From Candidatus Phycosocius bacilliformis (GTDB taxonomy: Bacteria > Pseudomonadota > Alphaproteobacteria > Caulobacterales > Aquidulcibacteraceae), in NCBI RefSeq assembly GCF_003112735.1, contig NZ_BFBR01000007.1, forward strand, positions 1-64,000: a stretch of DNA of 64,000 nt. Direction: 5' to 3'. How positions within the stretch are numbered: position 1 is the first letter of the stretch; each line of letters begins with the position of its first letter. Both the position numbers and the translations under genes were made by a program. This document shows positions 8,551 to 18,217 of this stretch, piece after piece. The notes under the pieces were generated by a model that worked only from the letters and a program-made list of their open reading frames with translations, was not told where the DNA came from and did no database searches.

Positions 8551-9122
8551 CCCAAGCGCTGGAAACCCGTCTGATCCACATGGTGCAAGCCAGTCCGCGT
8601 GTGATGCAGGTGTTGGATCTGGTGCGCGGCGCAAACCTGCCCGATTGGCGACTGGTGGCAGGGTCGGTCTATGGCACAGTGTGGAACAGCCTCACCGGGC
8701 GCGCACCTGATTATGGCATCAAGGATTATGACATTTGCTATTTCGATCCCGACATCTCCTGGGATGCCGAAGATCGCATCATCAAGGCGGTTGATGCCCT
8801 GCTGCCGGAGGATTTGAAGCCTTTGGTCGAGGTGCGCAATCAGGCCCGCGTCCATGTGTGGTTCGAAAAACGCTTTGGGAGCCCCTATGCGCCTTTGTCC
8901 TGCACCGATGAATCGCTTGAACGCTATCTGTGCTTTTCAGATGCGGTGGCTGTGCGCCTGGAAGCCGATGACAGCATCAGCCTTGCCGCCCCGTTCGGTT
9001 TGCAAGATTTGTTCGACATGGTTCTGCGCCCCAATCCCAATCGCGGTGCGACCCACAATACCAAAGCCAAAGTGGCGGGCATTCAGGCCCGCTGGCCGGA
9101 AGTTCAATTTAAGGAAGCCTAA
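8547..9122 (+). CDS. Nucleotidyltransferase-like family protein (DUF925 type)
   Basis: 191 residues if translation begins at ATG 8547, which overlaps the thiD stop as ATGA; ATG 8532 five codons upstream is also possible. The layout matches the small bacterial nucleotidyltransferase-like family (DUF925): [17 protein letters not shown], then [17 protein letters not shown] with the paired acidic residues expected of a nucleotidyltransferase metal site, and a C-terminal FDMVLRPNP region ending in RWPEV. Biochemical activity of the family is not established, so no substrate is given. It is embedded in the folP-thiD-phzF run and translationally coupled to thiD. Confidence 0.75.
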   Translation: MTQALETRLIHMVQASPRVMQVLDLVRGANLPDWRLVAGSVYGTVWNSLTGRAPDYGIKDYDICYFDPDISWDAEDRIIKAVDALLPEDLKPLVEVRNQARVHVWFEKRFGSPYAPLSCTDESLERYLCFSDAVAVRLEADDSISLAAPFGLQDLFDMVLRPNPNRGATHNTKAKVAGIQARWPEVQFKEA

Positions 9123-9123
9123 G

Positions 9124-9942
9124 ATGAAACAATATTTGATTGATGCCTTTGCCGAGCGCCCATTTACCGGCAATCCGGCCTGTGTGGTGGAGCCCTTTGA
9201 TGTCTGGCCCGAGGCAGGCTGGATGCAGACGCTCGCGATGGAAAACAACCAGGCCGAGACAGCCTATCTTCTGAAAACTGCCGACCCTGCCCGCTTTGGC
9301 TTGCGCTGGTTCACACCCGCACTTGAAATCCCGCTCTGCGGCCATGCCACTTTGGCCTCGGCGCATGTGCTCATGACTGAATTGGGCGTGACGGCAGAAA
9401 TTCTGACTTTCGACACGCTGAGTGGGCCACTGCGCGTGCGTCGGGATGAGGCTGGCCTTTATGAGCTTGATTTCCCGGCCCGCCCGGCCCGACCTATCCC
9501 CACACCAGAAGGTCTGGAGGCCGCTCTTGGTGCCCCAATCCGAGAGACGTGGGCGGCGAGTTATGGTGTGGCCATCGTCGAAAATGAGGCGATCCTGCGC
9601 AGCCTGAAGCCTGATTTGGCCGCCATCAATCGAATCTGCACCCAGGACATGGCCCAAGAGCGCGGTAATTTAATCGTGGCTACTCTGGCCGATAAAGAGG
9701 CACCTTATCAGGTGGTCAGCCGCTTTTTTGCCCCCGGTTCAGGCATTCCAGAAGACCCCGTCACCGGCTCCGCCCATTGCATTCTCGCCCCACTCTTCAC
9801 CGAGAAACTGGGACAAAACCCGCTCACCTTCTTTCAGGCTTATCCCGGTCGGGGTGGGGGCATGATTTGCGAGGTTAAGGGCGACCGTGTGCTGATGCGC
9901 GGGCGGGCCGTGACTGTATTGGAAGGCGAGTTGCGGGTTTAA
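9124..9942 (+). CDS. PhzF family isomerase/epimerase
   Basis: 272 residues from ATG 9124, which lies 7 bases after AAGGAA and two bases after the preceding stop. The PhzF/diaminopimelate-epimerase-like double hot-dog fold is recognised by [16 protein letters not shown] at the N terminus, the catalytic Glu in NNQAETAYL (near 45), [18 protein letters not shown] and [13 protein letters not shown]. There is no phenazine cluster nearby, so a role in phenazine synthesis is not implied; most genomic members have unknown substrates. It is the fourth gene of the folP operon. Confidence 0.9.
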   Translation: MKQYLIDAFAERPFTGNPACVVEPFDVWPEAGWMQTLAMENNQAETAYLLKTADPARFGLRWFTPALEIPLCGHATLASAHVLMTELGVTAEILTFDTLSGPLRVRRDEAGLYELDFPARPARPIPTPEGLEAALGAPIRETWAASYGVAIVENEAILRSLKPDLAAINRICTQDMAQERGNLIVATLADKEAPYQVVSRFFAPGSGIPEDPVTGSAHCILAPLFTEKLGQNPLTFFQAYPGRGGGMICEVKGDRVLMRGRAVTVLEGELRV

Positions 9943-10000
9943 CCCCCTTCCCAGTCAGCGCACATGCCCCTAAACCCGACCTATTGATTGGAGACACACA

Positions 10001-10213
10001 ATGGCAAATCCGGAATGGAAGCGTGTTGAGGCCCATATGAACCGGGTTTTCCGTTCACGCGACATCCTTTTAAAGCCACGCGCTGGCGTGAAGGATTCCA
10101 TGGAAGTATATATGGGCCCTGAATTCCTCGGCACCGTCTATATTGACGAGGATGAGGGCGAGACGTCCTATATTTTCGAAATGGCCATTCTGGACATCGA
10201 TCTGGAAGGCTGA
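10001..10213 (+). CDS. DUF3126 family protein
   Basis: 70 residues, the normal length of this small alphaproteobacterial family of unknown function. The start (MANPEWKRVEAHMNRVFRS) and the YMGPEFLGTVYIDEDEGE block agree with the family as I know it. It follows the phzF stop by 58 bases with a good GGAGA upstream (about 9990), and may be read with that operon or from its own promoter. No motif suggests an activity. Confidence 0.85.
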   Translation: MANPEWKRVEAHMNRVFRSRDILLKPRAGVKDSMEVYMGPEFLGTVYIDEDEGETSYIFEMAILDIDLEG

Positions 10214-10281
10214 ACCAGCCGACGGATTGTCGGGGATGCCATGGCGCAGACTTGAGGAGCAAGCCTGCGCCAAGAATGCGA

Positions 10282-11076
10282 TTAAAGCACGCTGAGCATG
10301 CTGGCCACCAGCGGGTGGCGCACGATGTCTTTCTCGGCCAAGCGTACCACGGCGACATCATCCAATCGATCAAGCGCGTCGGCGATTTGGCCAAGGCCGG
10401 ACAATTCTGGCAACAGATCGGTTTGTGCTGGGTCACCGGTCACCACCATGGTGGAATGCCAGCCCAGACGGGTGAGCAGCATCTTCAGCTGGCCATAGGT
10501 GCAGTTTTGCGCCTCATCAATCACCACAAAGGCATTGTTTAATGTCCGCCCACGCATGAAGCCGATGGGCGCAATTTCGATCTGGCCTTCCATCATCATC
10601 GTCTTGAGCCGTTTGGGGCTGAGCCGGTCCGACAATGCATCCATCAGGGGACGCAGATAAGGGGCAAGCTTTTCTTCCATATGGCCCGGCAGGAAGCCGA
10701 TGGATTCACCGGCCTCAACCGCAGGGCGCGAGAGAATAATCCGCGATACCCGGCCGGCTTCAAGTGCCTCCACCGCCTTTGAAATCGCCAGATAGGTCTT
10801 GCCTGTCCCCGCCGGACCGATCGCCACCACCAATGGATTGGCATCAATTGCATCAAGCAGTTGTTCTTGGCCTGCTGTGCGCGGCTTGACCTTCTTTAGA
10901 AAGCTCTGATCGCGCTCAATCCCATCATCTTGGGCCGTAGGGTGCCAGCCAAACAAAGCCCGTACATTAGAATCTTCCTGACCATGATGACCGTGTTTAC
11001 CCTGACCAAAACCATGTGGATGACGGCTTTGATCGGCTTGATCACGGGTACGACGGGCTGCTGGGCGTTTCGCCAT
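10282..11076 (-). CDS. PhoH family P-loop ATPase
   Basis: 264 residues from ATG 11076, seven bases after AAGGAG; the ATG at 11082 would sit only one base after it. The N-terminal 50 residues are basic and Gly/His-rich; then comes the PhoH core KPRTAGQEQLLDA, Walker A GPAGTGKTYLA, SRPAVEAGE, FLPGH, Walker B VVIDEAQN and VVTGDPAQTDL. PhoH proteins are cytoplasmic ATPases tied to RNA metabolism; the exact reaction is uncertain. It is not next to ybeY, so this is the shorter stand-alone type. A candidate RNA with a strong terminator lies directly upstream on the same strand. Confidence 0.9.
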   Translation of the reverse strand: MAKRPAARRTRDQADQSRHPHGFGQGKHGHHGQEDSNVRALFGWHPTAQDDGIERDQSFLKKVKPRTAGQEQLLDAIDANPLVVAIGPAGTGKTYLAISKAVEALEAGRVSRIILSRPAVEAGESIGFLPGHMEEKLAPYLRPLMDALSDRLSPKRLKTMMMEGQIEIAPIGFMRGRTLNNAFVVIDEAQNCTYGQLKMLLTRLGWHSTMVVTGDPAQTDLLPELSGLGQIADALDRLDDVAVVRLAEKDIVRHPLVASMLSVL

Positions 11077-11100
11077 GGACATGCTCCTTCAGGTCGGAAG

Positions 11101-11295
11101 TCGAAAAATGAAAAAGCCGCAGACCTAAGGGCTGCGGCACAAAACAACTGGCAGGACTGATACAGGCTGCTCGGAGAACCAACCCGAAGGTCGGCAGGGT
11201 CCGGTTCAGGCATGGCCGCGTGTGCGATCACATCACCCCCTTTCGCGCGCCTGACACAAAGCCATCTTCGGACCTGCCGCGAATCTCTGTTGCGA
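11101..11295 (-). ncRNA. Candidate structured RNA ending in a rho-independent terminator
   Basis: Read on the minus strand, a possible promoter (TTAACA, 15 bases, TAGGAT around 11325-11299) is followed by a long interrupted hairpin. The outer stem pairs 11269-11279 with 11192-11203 (11 bp, one bulge), the inner stem pairs 11249-11253 with 11207-11211, and the tip is TGTG/CACA at 11221-11232. The segment ends in a 7-bp GC stem (GCCGCAG/CTGCGGC, 11138-11116) followed by TTTTTCATTTTT. The size (about 190 bases) and single long hairpin recall 6S RNA, but I see no diagnostic sequence. SRP, tmRNA and RNase P signatures are absent. On the plus strand the same hairpin would be a leader of the next gene. 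Confidence 0.35.
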
Positions 11296-11358
11296 GTTCA
11301 TCCTAGCAGAGTAAATGAGTTGTTAATGACGAAAACTCTTTTTGGAGGACATTTTTCC

Positions 11359-11904
11359 ATGGGCTTCATCCCAGGTGCCTATTCTTTAGGCGATGCGACC
11401 CCGACATTGCCGGCCCAAGGTGATTATTGGATTGCGCCCAATGCCACCGTCATCGGAAATTGCGTCCTGCACAAGAATGCAAGTGTTTGGTTTAATGCGG
11501 TTTTGCGGGGGGATAATGATCCCATCACCATCGGCGAAAACACCAATATTCAAGACGGGGCGATCCTGCACACCGATCTGGGTGTCCCCCTCACCATTGG
11601 TGCCAATGTGACCGTTGGCCATCTGGCCATGCTGCATGGATGCACAATTGGCGATAATTCTTTGATCGGAATTGGTGCAGTGGTGCTGAATCGGGCCGTG
11701 ATCGGCAAGAATTGTATCATCGGGGCCAAGGCGCTGATCCCCGAAGGCAAGGTGATTCCCGACAATTCACTGGTGATGGGTGCACCGGGCAAAGTGGTAC
11801 GCGAGGTGTTGCCCGATCAGGTCCAGTTTCTGATCGGCTCTGCCCTGCATTATGTCGAGAACTGGAAGCGGTTCGCCGCTGGCCTCAAGCCGGTCTCAGC
11901 CTGA
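11359..11904 (+). CDS. Gamma-carbonic anhydrase-like hexapeptide-repeat protein
   Basis: 181 residues from ATG 11359, chosen because GGAGGA (11344-11349) lies nine bases upstream and the family begins near this point; ATG 11326 is in frame but poorer. The left-handed beta-helix shows as repeated (I/V)GxxxxI/V hexapeptides ([38 protein letters not shown]), with the His residues of the gamma-class metal site in [12 protein letters not shown] and the conserved RGDNDPI and [10 protein letters not shown] segments. These Zn/Fe proteins either hydrate CO2 or act in complex I-like roles; many are inactive, so activity is not claimed. Confidence 0.88.
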   Translation: MGFIPGAYSLGDATPTLPAQGDYWIAPNATVIGNCVLHKNASVWFNAVLRGDNDPITIGENTNIQDGAILHTDLGVPLTIGANVTVGHLAMLHGCTIGDNSLIGIGAVVLNRAVIGKNCIIGAKALIPEGKVIPDNSLVMGAPGKVVREVLPDQVQFLIGSALHYVENWKRFAAGLKPVSA

Positions 11905-11916
11905 GGCCATGACGTC

Positions 11917-14688
11917 TTAGACTGCGCCGTGGCAGGCCTTAAACCGCTTGCCGGAGCCACAGGGGCACGGTGCATTGCGCGGGGTATCAAGCCAAGCCCG
12001 CGGCATGTCGCCCAAAGGTGAAGGGACAAGGTCGTCGGCCACATCACCCATTTCATCCAAGCCCGTTGCCGGAGCTGGATGGCTGGTGACCCAATCAGGA
12101 TTGCTGCCAAACCCATCGCCAATTCCCGATCCAAAGCCCGCATCAATCGTGGCCATGCTGGGATCAAAGCTTGCAGGAAACTGCTGGGAGTCGGGCGCGA
12201 TCAGCTGGATGTTCATCAAAACGCGGGTGACATCGGTCCGCAGGTCCGAGCGCATCTTTTCAAACATCGAGAAGGCGTCAGTTTTGTATTCGATCAGCGG
12301 ATCGCGCTGGCCATAGCCGCGCAAATGGATAACCGAGCGCAAATGATCGACTTGGACCAGATGCTCGCGCCACTTGAGGTCGATGGTCTGCAACAGGACC
12401 TGCTTTTCGATGTAACGAGATTGGTCCTCACCCATCAGAGTCACTTTTTCAGCCCAAGCCTTGTCGGATGCCTCCAGAATGGCTTGGCGAATGTCATTGT
12501 CATCCACGCCTTCGCGGGCCGCCATCTCGCGGGCCGGGATTTCCAGACCCAGGGTCTCACGCACATCGTTTTCAAGCCCCTCTGTGTCCCATTGTTCGGG
12601 CAGAAGACGGGCCGGCATATAATACTCACACAATGTGTCGATCACTTCATGGCGCATATCGCGCACTGTGTCCTCGACATTGTCGGTGCGCATGAATTCC
12701 TTGCGCTCTTCAAAGATCTGCTTGCGCTGATCATTGATCACGTCGTCATATTTCAAAAGGTTCTTGCGGATCTCGAAATTGCGCGCTTCCACCCGCTTCT
12801 GACTAATCTCCATGACCTTATTCATCATGCGATCTTCCAGAGGCTCATCCTCATCGGCGGAGGCCACTTTGAACACACCTGCTAACCGGTCTCCGCCGAA
12901 GATGCGCAGCAGATCATCATCGCAAGAGATATAAAAGCGGCTCTTGCCGGGGTCGCCTTGCCGACCGGTCCGGCCACGCAATTGGTTGTCAATCCGGCGG
13001 CTTTCATGCCGTTCGGTTCCCAACACATAAAGGCCCCCCAATTCCAGTGCCTTGGCCTTTTTAACGGCAATATCTGCTTCGATTTCGCCCTTGAGCGTCT
13101 GAAGTTCCTCTGAGGTCATCGCCCGACCCCAAGCCGCCTCACGCGCCCGCTTTTCCTTATCGAGGCGCATTTCCACATTGCCACCCAATTGGATGTCGGT
13201 CCCCCGACCAGCCATATTGGTTGCAATCGTCACAGCACCGGGCACACCAGCTTCGGCAACGATCTCGGCTTCCTCGGCATGTTTGTGGGCGTTTAGAACC
13301 GAATGGGGAATGTTTTCGGCCTTGAGCAAATCTGAAATCAGCTCTGACTTTTCGATCGATGCCGTGCCGACCAGAATGGGCTGGCCACGATCATAGCAAT
13401 CACGAATATCGCGCAGGATCGCCCGATGCTTGCCGGCTTGGTTCTGGAACACAAGATCATTCTCGTCGATCCGCGCCACTGGCCGATTGGTTGGGATTTC
13501 CACCACCCGCAGGCCATAAATATCTTCAAATTCTGCCGCTTCGGTTTGGGCTGTCCCCGTCATCCCGCCCAGCTTTTCATAAAGGCGGAAATAGTTTTGG
13601 AAAGTGATTGACGCCAAGGTCTGGTTTTCCGGTTGGACGGGAACTTGTTCTTTGGCTTCGATTGCCTGATGCAGGCCTTCCGACAGCCGCCGCCCGGTCA
13701 TCATCCGGCCGGTAAATTCGTCAATCAGAACAACCTCATTGTCCTTGACGATATAATCCTTGTCGCGGGTGTAGAGCACATGGGCCCGCAGGGCCTGATT
13801 GGCATGGTGCACAACTGTGGTGTTGACCGCTTCATAGAGCCCGCCTTCCAGCAATCCACGCTCGCGCAGAAGCTCTTCAATGCGCTCAGAACCCTTTTCG
13901 GTATAGACCGCTGAACGCTGCTTTTCATCATGCTCGTAATCGTCCTTGTCGAGCAGATAAATGAGCTCATCCATCGACCGATAAAAATCAGAACGGTCAT
14001 CGGTCGGCCCGGAAATGATCAGCGGGGTGCGCGCTTCATCGATCAGAATCGAATCGACTTCATCGACGATGGCAAAGTGGTGATCGCGCTGGACCATTTC
14101 GTCGAGCGAATATTTCAGATTATCGCGGAGATAATCAAAGCCAAACTCATTATTGGTGCCGTAGGTGATGTCCTTGGCATAATTGATCCGGCGGGTCGCA
14201 TCATCGAGATTTGGCACGATGACGCCGGTTTCCATGCCGAGGAAAGCGTAAATGCGGCCCATCCATTCAGCATCGCGCTTGGCCAAATAATCATTGACCG
14301 TGACCACATGCACACCACGCCCGGTCAAAGCATTGAGATAAACCGGGGCCGTTGCCACCAGGGTCTTACCTTCCCCGGTGCGCATTTCTGAGATCGCCCC
14401 AGAATTCAACACCATGCCGCCGACCAGCTGCACATCATAATGGCGTTGGCCAATCGCCCGCGAGGCAGCCTCGCGGACAACGGCAAAGGCCTCATCAAGA
14501 ATATCATCCAGCGTGGCACCAGAAGCCAGACGAGCCTTGAACTCGTCCGTCTTGGCGCGCAGGGCGTCATCACTCAAGGCCTTGATTCCGGCTTCAAGCG
14601 GATTGATCCGCTGCTCCACGCGCTGGATGAGGGTTTTCACGCGGCGCTCGTTCGAGGTGCCAAACAGCTTCTTGACGATCTTCAACAT
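11917..14688 (-). CDS. secA: Preprotein translocase ATPase SecA
   Basis: 923 residues, full length. SecA drives proteins through SecYEG at the inner membrane. Domains in order: nucleotide-binding domain 1 with Walker [10 protein letters not shown] and the [20 protein letters not shown] helicase II region, pre-protein cross-linking domain, NBD2 with [15 protein letters not shown], helical scaffold and wing, a low-complexity linker and the C-terminal SecB/zinc motif [13 protein letters not shown]. Start ATG 14688 gives the usual [15 protein letters not shown]. No secM-like arrest gene precedes it. Confidence 0.98.
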   Translation of the reverse strand: MLKIVKKLFGTSNERRVKTLIQRVEQRINPLEAGIKALSDDALRAKTDEFKARLASGATLDDILDEAFAVVREAASRAIGQRHYDVQLVGGMVLNSGAISEMRTGEGKTLVATAPVYLNALTGRGVHVVTVNDYLAKRDAEWMGRIYAFLGMETGVIVPNLDDATRRINYAKDITYGTNNEFGFDYLRDNLKYSLDEMVQRDHHFAIVDEVDSILIDEARTPLIISGPTDDRSDFYRSMDELIYLLDKDDYEHDEKQRSAVYTEKGSERIEELLRERGLLEGGLYEAVNTTVVHHANQALRAHVLYTRDKDYIVKDNEVVLIDEFTGRMMTGRRLSEGLHQAIEAKEQVPVQPENQTLASITFQNYFRLYEKLGGMTGTAQTEAAEFEDIYGLRVVEIPTNRPVARIDENDLVFQNQAGKHRAILRDIRDCYDRGQPILVGTASIEKSELISDLLKAENIPHSVLNAHKHAEEAEIVAEAGVPGAVTIATNMAGRGTDIQLGGNVEMRLDKEKRAREAAWGRAMTSEELQTLKGEIEADIAVKKAKALELGGLYVLGTERHESRRIDNQLRGRTGRQGDPGKSRFYISCDDDLLRIFGGDRLAGVFKVASADEDEPLEDRMMNKVMEISQKRVEARNFEIRKNLLKYDDVINDQRKQIFEERKEFMRTDNVEDTVRDMRHEVIDTLCEYYMPARLLPEQWDTEGLENDVRETLGLEIPAREMAAREGVDDNDIRQAILEASDKAWAEKVTLMGEDQSRYIEKQVLLQTIDLKWREHLVQVDHLRSVIHLRGYGQRDPLIEYKTDAFSMFEKMRSDLRTDVTRVLMNIQLIAPDSQQFPASFDPSMATIDAGFGSGIGDGFGSNPDWVTSHPAPATGLDEMGDVADDLVPSPLGDMPRAWLDTPRNAPCPCGSGKRFKACHGAV

Positions 14689-14928
14689 GGACTTCCGGCC
14701 TGACCTGTTGCCGGAAATTCCGGCTCTTCTGGGGCCTTGTCCGCCGGTTCATCCAGACGGGCAAGGGGCGCTACACTGGCACCACAGCAAAACATTTGGC
14801 CCGTGAGGTAAGAACGCGGCGAAAACATGTCAACGCGCGTCCATGTACTGCAAGCCAAATTGCTGCTTTGTGGTGTCCCTTGCCTCAGTTTTCCTGCTAG
14901 ATCATGAAAAAACATCCGGGAGAGCGCC

Positions 14929-15708
14929 ATGAGCTATGAATTTTGCAGCACTGCCATCGACGGCAAAGTCCTGACTGTCACCATTAACCGCCCCGAGGCC
15001 ATGAATGCCTTGCATCCCCCGGCCAATGCCGAATTGGCTCAGGTGTTTGACGACTTCGCCGCCAATCCCGATCTGTGGGTTGCCATCATCACCGGGGCGG
15101 GTGAGCGGGCTTTCAGTGCCGGCAATGACCTGAAATATCAGGCCTCAGGTGGGAAGATGTATATTCCCGATTCGGGCTTTGCTGGGCTGACCAGTCGATT
15201 TGATCTGGCCAAGCCCGTAATTGCCGCGGTGAACGGCATTGCCATGGGCGGTGGGTTCGAGATTGCCTTGGCTTGTGACCTGATTATCGCCGCTGATAGC
15301 GCGGTCTTTGCCTTGCCTGAGCCAAAGGTCGGTCTGGCAGCTTTAGCCGGGGGATTGCATCGCTTGCCCCGTCAAATTGGTCTCAAACAAGCCATGGGCA
15401 TGATTCTAACCGGGCGGCGGGTCAGTGCCGAAGAAGGCAAAACACTGGGCTTTGTCAATGAAGTCACAACCCCGGCTGATCTGTTGACCCGTGCGCGGGC
15501 TTGGGCCGACATGATTGCCGAATGCGCGCCCAGCTCGATCCGGGCGTCGAAGGAGGCGGTCTATCGCGGGCTGGACGAGCCATCCCTGGCTGCCGCCTAT
15601 CGCGGGCAGAATAATTATCCCGAAATTCGGGCCATGTTCTCCTCACCCAATCTGATCGAGGGGCCGATGGCCTTTGCCCAAAAGCGCAGCCCCAATTGGG
15701 TTGGGTGA
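14929..15708 (+). CDS. Enoyl-CoA hydratase/isomerase (crotonase) family protein
   Basis: 259 residues. Crotonase-fold signatures: NRPEAMNAL near residue 21, the oxyanion-hole GERAFSAGNDLKY near 60-75, AVNGIAMGGGFEIALACDLIIA and PKVGLAALAGGLHRLPR. It would hydrate or isomerise an acyl-CoA; the overall look is closest to carnitinyl-CoA dehydratase/general enoyl-CoA hydratases, but the exact substrate cannot be set. GAGAG 12 bases upstream may serve as ribosome site. It precedes a GMC oxidoreductase by 113 bases, so a shared alcohol/fatty-acid degradation role is a guess. Confidence 0.9.
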   Translation: MSYEFCSTAIDGKVLTVTINRPEAMNALHPPANAELAQVFDDFAANPDLWVAIITGAGERAFSAGNDLKYQASGGKMYIPDSGFAGLTSRFDLAKPVIAAVNGIAMGGGFEIALACDLIIAADSAVFALPEPKVGLAALAGGLHRLPRQIGLKQAMGMILTGRRVSAEEGKTLGFVNEVTTPADLLTRARAWADMIAECAPSSIRASKEAVYRGLDEPSLAAAYRGQNNYPEIRAMFSSPNLIEGPMAFAQKRSPNWVG

Positions 15709-15821
15709 GCCCTGTGCGGACCGGGGACTGAATCCACGTGCCCGAGTCCACTTGCCCAGTCTGCCTCTTCGGGTCAAACATGGCGGCAGAACAAGAAAAT
15801 CCAAGGACGGGGAGTTCCTGA

Positions 15822-17468
15822 ATGGCCACAGCGGCAGCTGAAGACCGGTTTGACTATATCATCATTGGGGCAGGCAGTGCAGGTTGTGTTCTGGCCAACC
15901 GTTTGAGCGAAGACCTCAATGTGCGGGTGCTGGTGCTTGAAGCCGGCGGGCGCGACAATTCGCTTCTGGTGCGCATGCCCGCCGGTGTCGGCACACTGAT
16001 CAAAGGCAAGAATGCGCATAATTGGGCCTTTACCACCGAACCCCAAGGCCAGCTTAACAACCGTCCGCTCTATTGGCCACGTGGCAAGGGCTGGGGTGGA
16101 TCCAGCGCGATCAATGGCATGATCTATATTCGCGGCCATGCCCGTGACTATGATCAATGGGCCCAGATGGGCTTGAAGGGCTGGAGTTTTTCAGAAGTTC
16201 TGCCCTATTTCAAACGCTCTGAATCGCTTGAGACAGGCGGGGATGCCTTTCACGGGGCCAGCGGCCCTTTGCATGTGTCTTGGGGCAAATCATCCAATCC
16301 GCTCTATCACGCCCTAATCGAGTCAGCGGTGCAGGCCGGGCACAAGAAGTCAGCCGATTTCAATGGTCATGATCAAGAGGGTTTCGGCTCCTACCAATTG
16401 ACCATCAAGGATGGTGAGCGGTGGTCAGCATCCTTTGCCTATCTCAAGCCCGCATTGGCGCGGCCCAATCTGGCTGTGCGCAGCCACGCCCATACCACCC
16501 GATTGCTGTTTGAAGACAAGGTCTGTGTCGGGGTCGAATATGCCCATGATGAGAAATCACCCCGCTCTCGTGTTTATGCCAATAAAGAAGTGCTGGTGTG
16601 CGCTGGTGCGGTTCAATCGCCCCAGATTTTGATGGTTTCCGGCATCGGCCCGGCTCAGACTTTAAGCCAGGCCGGGGTCGAGGTGTTGGTCGACAGCCCT
16701 GATGTTGGCCAGAATTTGCAAGACCATCTTGACGTGCTCTTGTTGCAGAATTGTACCCAGCCCATCACCGCCTTCTCCCTCAACCGTGGGCTGAAGCAAT
16801 ATATAACGGCATTGACCTATTTGTTCCGCAAGGAAGGTCTTGGCCGGGAAAACTTCCTCGAATCCGGCGGTTTTGCCAAATCGCGCGAAGGCCTCGACCG
16901 GCCTGATTTGCAATTCCACTTCGTCAATGCCTTGGTCCAAGACCATGGCAATGTGGCGGCCACCCAAGATGGTTTCTCGCTGCATGTGTGTCAGCTGCGA
17001 CCTGAAAGCCGCGGCCAGATCAGCATTAAGAGCGCCAATCCGTTTGCGGCCCCGCTGATTGATCCCAATTATTTGTCGGCCGAGGAAGATCGTCGTGCCT
17101 TGCGCGAAGGCCTCAAGATTGGCCGGAACGTCTTGGCACAGCCCGCCTTAGCCCCCTATCGGGGCGAAGAATTCAAACCCGGTGCCCATGTCCAATCCGA
17201 TGAGGAGATCGACGCCTATATACGCGCGACGGCTGAAACCATTTATCACCCAATCGGGACCTGCCGCATGGGCACTGACAAGGCGTCTGTGGTCGATAAG
17301 GATTGCAAAGTGCGCGGCGTGAAGAATCTGCGGGTGGTGGATGCCTCGGTGATGCCCACTCTGATTGGCGGCAACACCAATGCGCCGACCATGATGATTG
17401 CGGAAAAAATCTCAGACCACATTCGCGGCAAGAAATTCCTGCCCGCCGAAGAGGTCGCCGTCGCTTAA
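15822..17468 (+). CDS. GMC family FAD-dependent alcohol/choline dehydrogenase
   Basis: 548 residues, standard for bacterial GMC alcohol dehydrogenases (AlkJ/BetA-like). The N-terminal FAD dinucleotide fold is YIIIGAGSAGCVLANRLSE followed by VLEAGG at about 45; GMC signature 1 is RGKGWGGSSAINGMIYIRG, signature 2 is AGAVQSPQILMVSGIG, and the catalytic His lies in YHPIGTCRMG near 470, with NTNAPTMMIAEK at the C terminus. Likely oxidises an aliphatic or aromatic alcohol, passing electrons to the respiratory chain. No signal peptide is seen. Without betB or transport genes nearby, choline is not the obvious substrate. Confidence 0.92.
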   Translation: MATAAAEDRFDYIIIGAGSAGCVLANRLSEDLNVRVLVLEAGGRDNSLLVRMPAGVGTLIKGKNAHNWAFTTEPQGQLNNRPLYWPRGKGWGGSSAINGMIYIRGHARDYDQWAQMGLKGWSFSEVLPYFKRSESLETGGDAFHGASGPLHVSWGKSSNPLYHALIESAVQAGHKKSADFNGHDQEGFGSYQLTIKDGERWSASFAYLKPALARPNLAVRSHAHTTRLLFEDKVCVGVEYAHDEKSPRSRVYANKEVLVCAGAVQSPQILMVSGIGPAQTLSQAGVEVLVDSPDVGQNLQDHLDVLLLQNCTQPITAFSLNRGLKQYITALTYLFRKEGLGRENFLESGGFAKSREGLDRPDLQFHFVNALVQDHGNVAATQDGFSLHVCQLRPESRGQISIKSANPFAAPLIDPNYLSAEEDRRALREGLKIGRNVLAQPALAPYRGEEFKPGAHVQSDEEIDAYIRATAETIYHPIGTCRMGTDKASVVDKDCKVRGVKNLRVVDASVMPTLIGGNTNAPTMMIAEKISDHIRGKKFLPAEEVAVA

Positions 17469-17490
17469 AGCAGAAACTGTCTCTCACTTT

Positions 17491-17565
17491 TGCCCCTCAC
17501 CCGATTGGGGAGGGGCGGTGGGTAAATGCTGCACCGCCAGTCACGGCGGCTTCTTGTGCACTCAA
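17491..17565. repeat. Palindromic intergenic repeat, type B (single copy)
   Basis: Two adjoining hairpins: CCCCTCACCC GATT GGGGAGGGG, and GGCGGTG...CACCGCC around 17515-17538. The CCCCTC...GGGGAGG core resembles the elements at 19428-19555. It lies 23 bases after the GMC oxidoreductase stop and probably acts as its transcription end or as a transcript-stabilising structure. Confidence 0.5.
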
Positions 17566-17665
17566 TCGAGAATATATCCATTCACTTTCAGAGCATTACA
17601 ACACTGCCAGCCCCAAGCGGATGGCAGCATATGAGTCATGATTGAAATCATTGATGACAACCTAG

Positions 17666-17694
17666 TTGACAAAATCAGCCCCGCATCTTAATTG
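17666..17694 (+). promoter_or_regulatory. Sigma-70-type promoter of the marR-methyltransferase pair
   Basis: TTGACA (17666-17671) is separated by 17 bases from TAATTG (17689-17694), 32 bases before the GTG start. The -10 box lies inside the left arm of the inverted repeat described next, so repressor and polymerase would compete. Assigned by eye from consensus and spacing. Confidence 0.55.
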
Positions 17695-17712
17695 ACAATA
17701 AAGTTGTCAATT
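17690..17712. promoter_or_regulatory. Probable MarR operator (perfect 9-bp inverted repeat)
   Basis: AATTGACAA and TTGTCAATT are perfect inverted arms around the 5-base spacer TAAAG, 13 bases ahead of the marR GTG start and overlapping the promoter -10 box. The size and AT-rich symmetry are typical of MarR-family sites, so autorepression is inferred. A further half-site (GTTGACAA) lies at 17665-17672, over the -35 box. Confidence 0.7.
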
Positions 17713-17725
17713 AGGAGAATGGTGA

Positions 17726-18217
17726 GTGATAGCCGAACATATGCGCGCCGTGCTTGAGATCTTACCCACCGCCTTCCATCGGCTTTCCGCCGCGGGTGAC
17801 CGCCTCCACGCCGCCGCGGGGCTGTCATCGGGTATGCGTGGGATATTAATGTCCATCCACTATCGCGGACCACTGACAGTACCACGACTGGCGGCCATGC
17901 GGCCCGTTTCACGTCAATTCATCCAAAAACTCGTTGACGATATGATCACCAGTGGGTGGCTAGAAGCCTTACCCAATCCGTCACACAAGCGCTCTGCCCT
18001 CATTGGCCTGACCGCAAAAGGACGAGCAGCGGTCAACCAGATCCACCAGATTGAAGAACCGCACATTGACGTATTGAGCCAAGGCTTAACGGCCGACGAG
18101 TTATTGAGTGCAGCCAATGTGTTGCGGACGATCGCAGCGCGCTTGAACTCTGACCAACAAGAAGGCTTCGCTGAAACTCAGCTAAAGGCGGTGGGTAGAG
18201 GCGCTGCCCATGTCTGA
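17726..18217 (+). CDS. MarR family transcriptional regulator
   Basis: 163 residues from GTG 17726, eight bases after TAGGAG; the next in-frame ATG is 17741. The winged-helix part is recognised by LSSGMRGILMSIHYRGPLTV, the recognition helix SRQFIQKLVDDMI and the wing NPSHKRSALIGLTAKGR, followed by a C-terminal dimerisation helix. MarR proteins usually repress their own operon and release DNA on binding a small aromatic ligand. Its 3' end overlaps the methyltransferase start by eight bases, so the pair is one translationally coupled unit behind the inverted repeat. Confidence 0.88.
   Translation: MIAEHMRAVLEILPTAFHRLSAAGDRLHAAAGLSSGMRGILMSIHYRGPLTVPRLAAMRPVSRQFIQKLVDDMITSGWLEALPNPSHKRSALIGLTAKGRAAVNQIHQIEEPHIDVLSQGLTADELLSAANVLRTIAARLNSDQQEGFAETQLKAVGRGAAHV

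Noticed and set aside
7567-8634. Long minus-strand open frame (355 codons)
   Set aside because: It is antisense to folP/thiD and made of Gln/His/Gly-rich shadow sequence; the plus-strand genes are certain.
11101-11295. SRP RNA, tmRNA or RNase P RNA
   Set aside because: The SRP apical motif (GGTCAGGyCCGGAAGG), the tmRNA tag/TpsiC parts and the RNase P GAGGAAAGTCC core are all absent on both strands.
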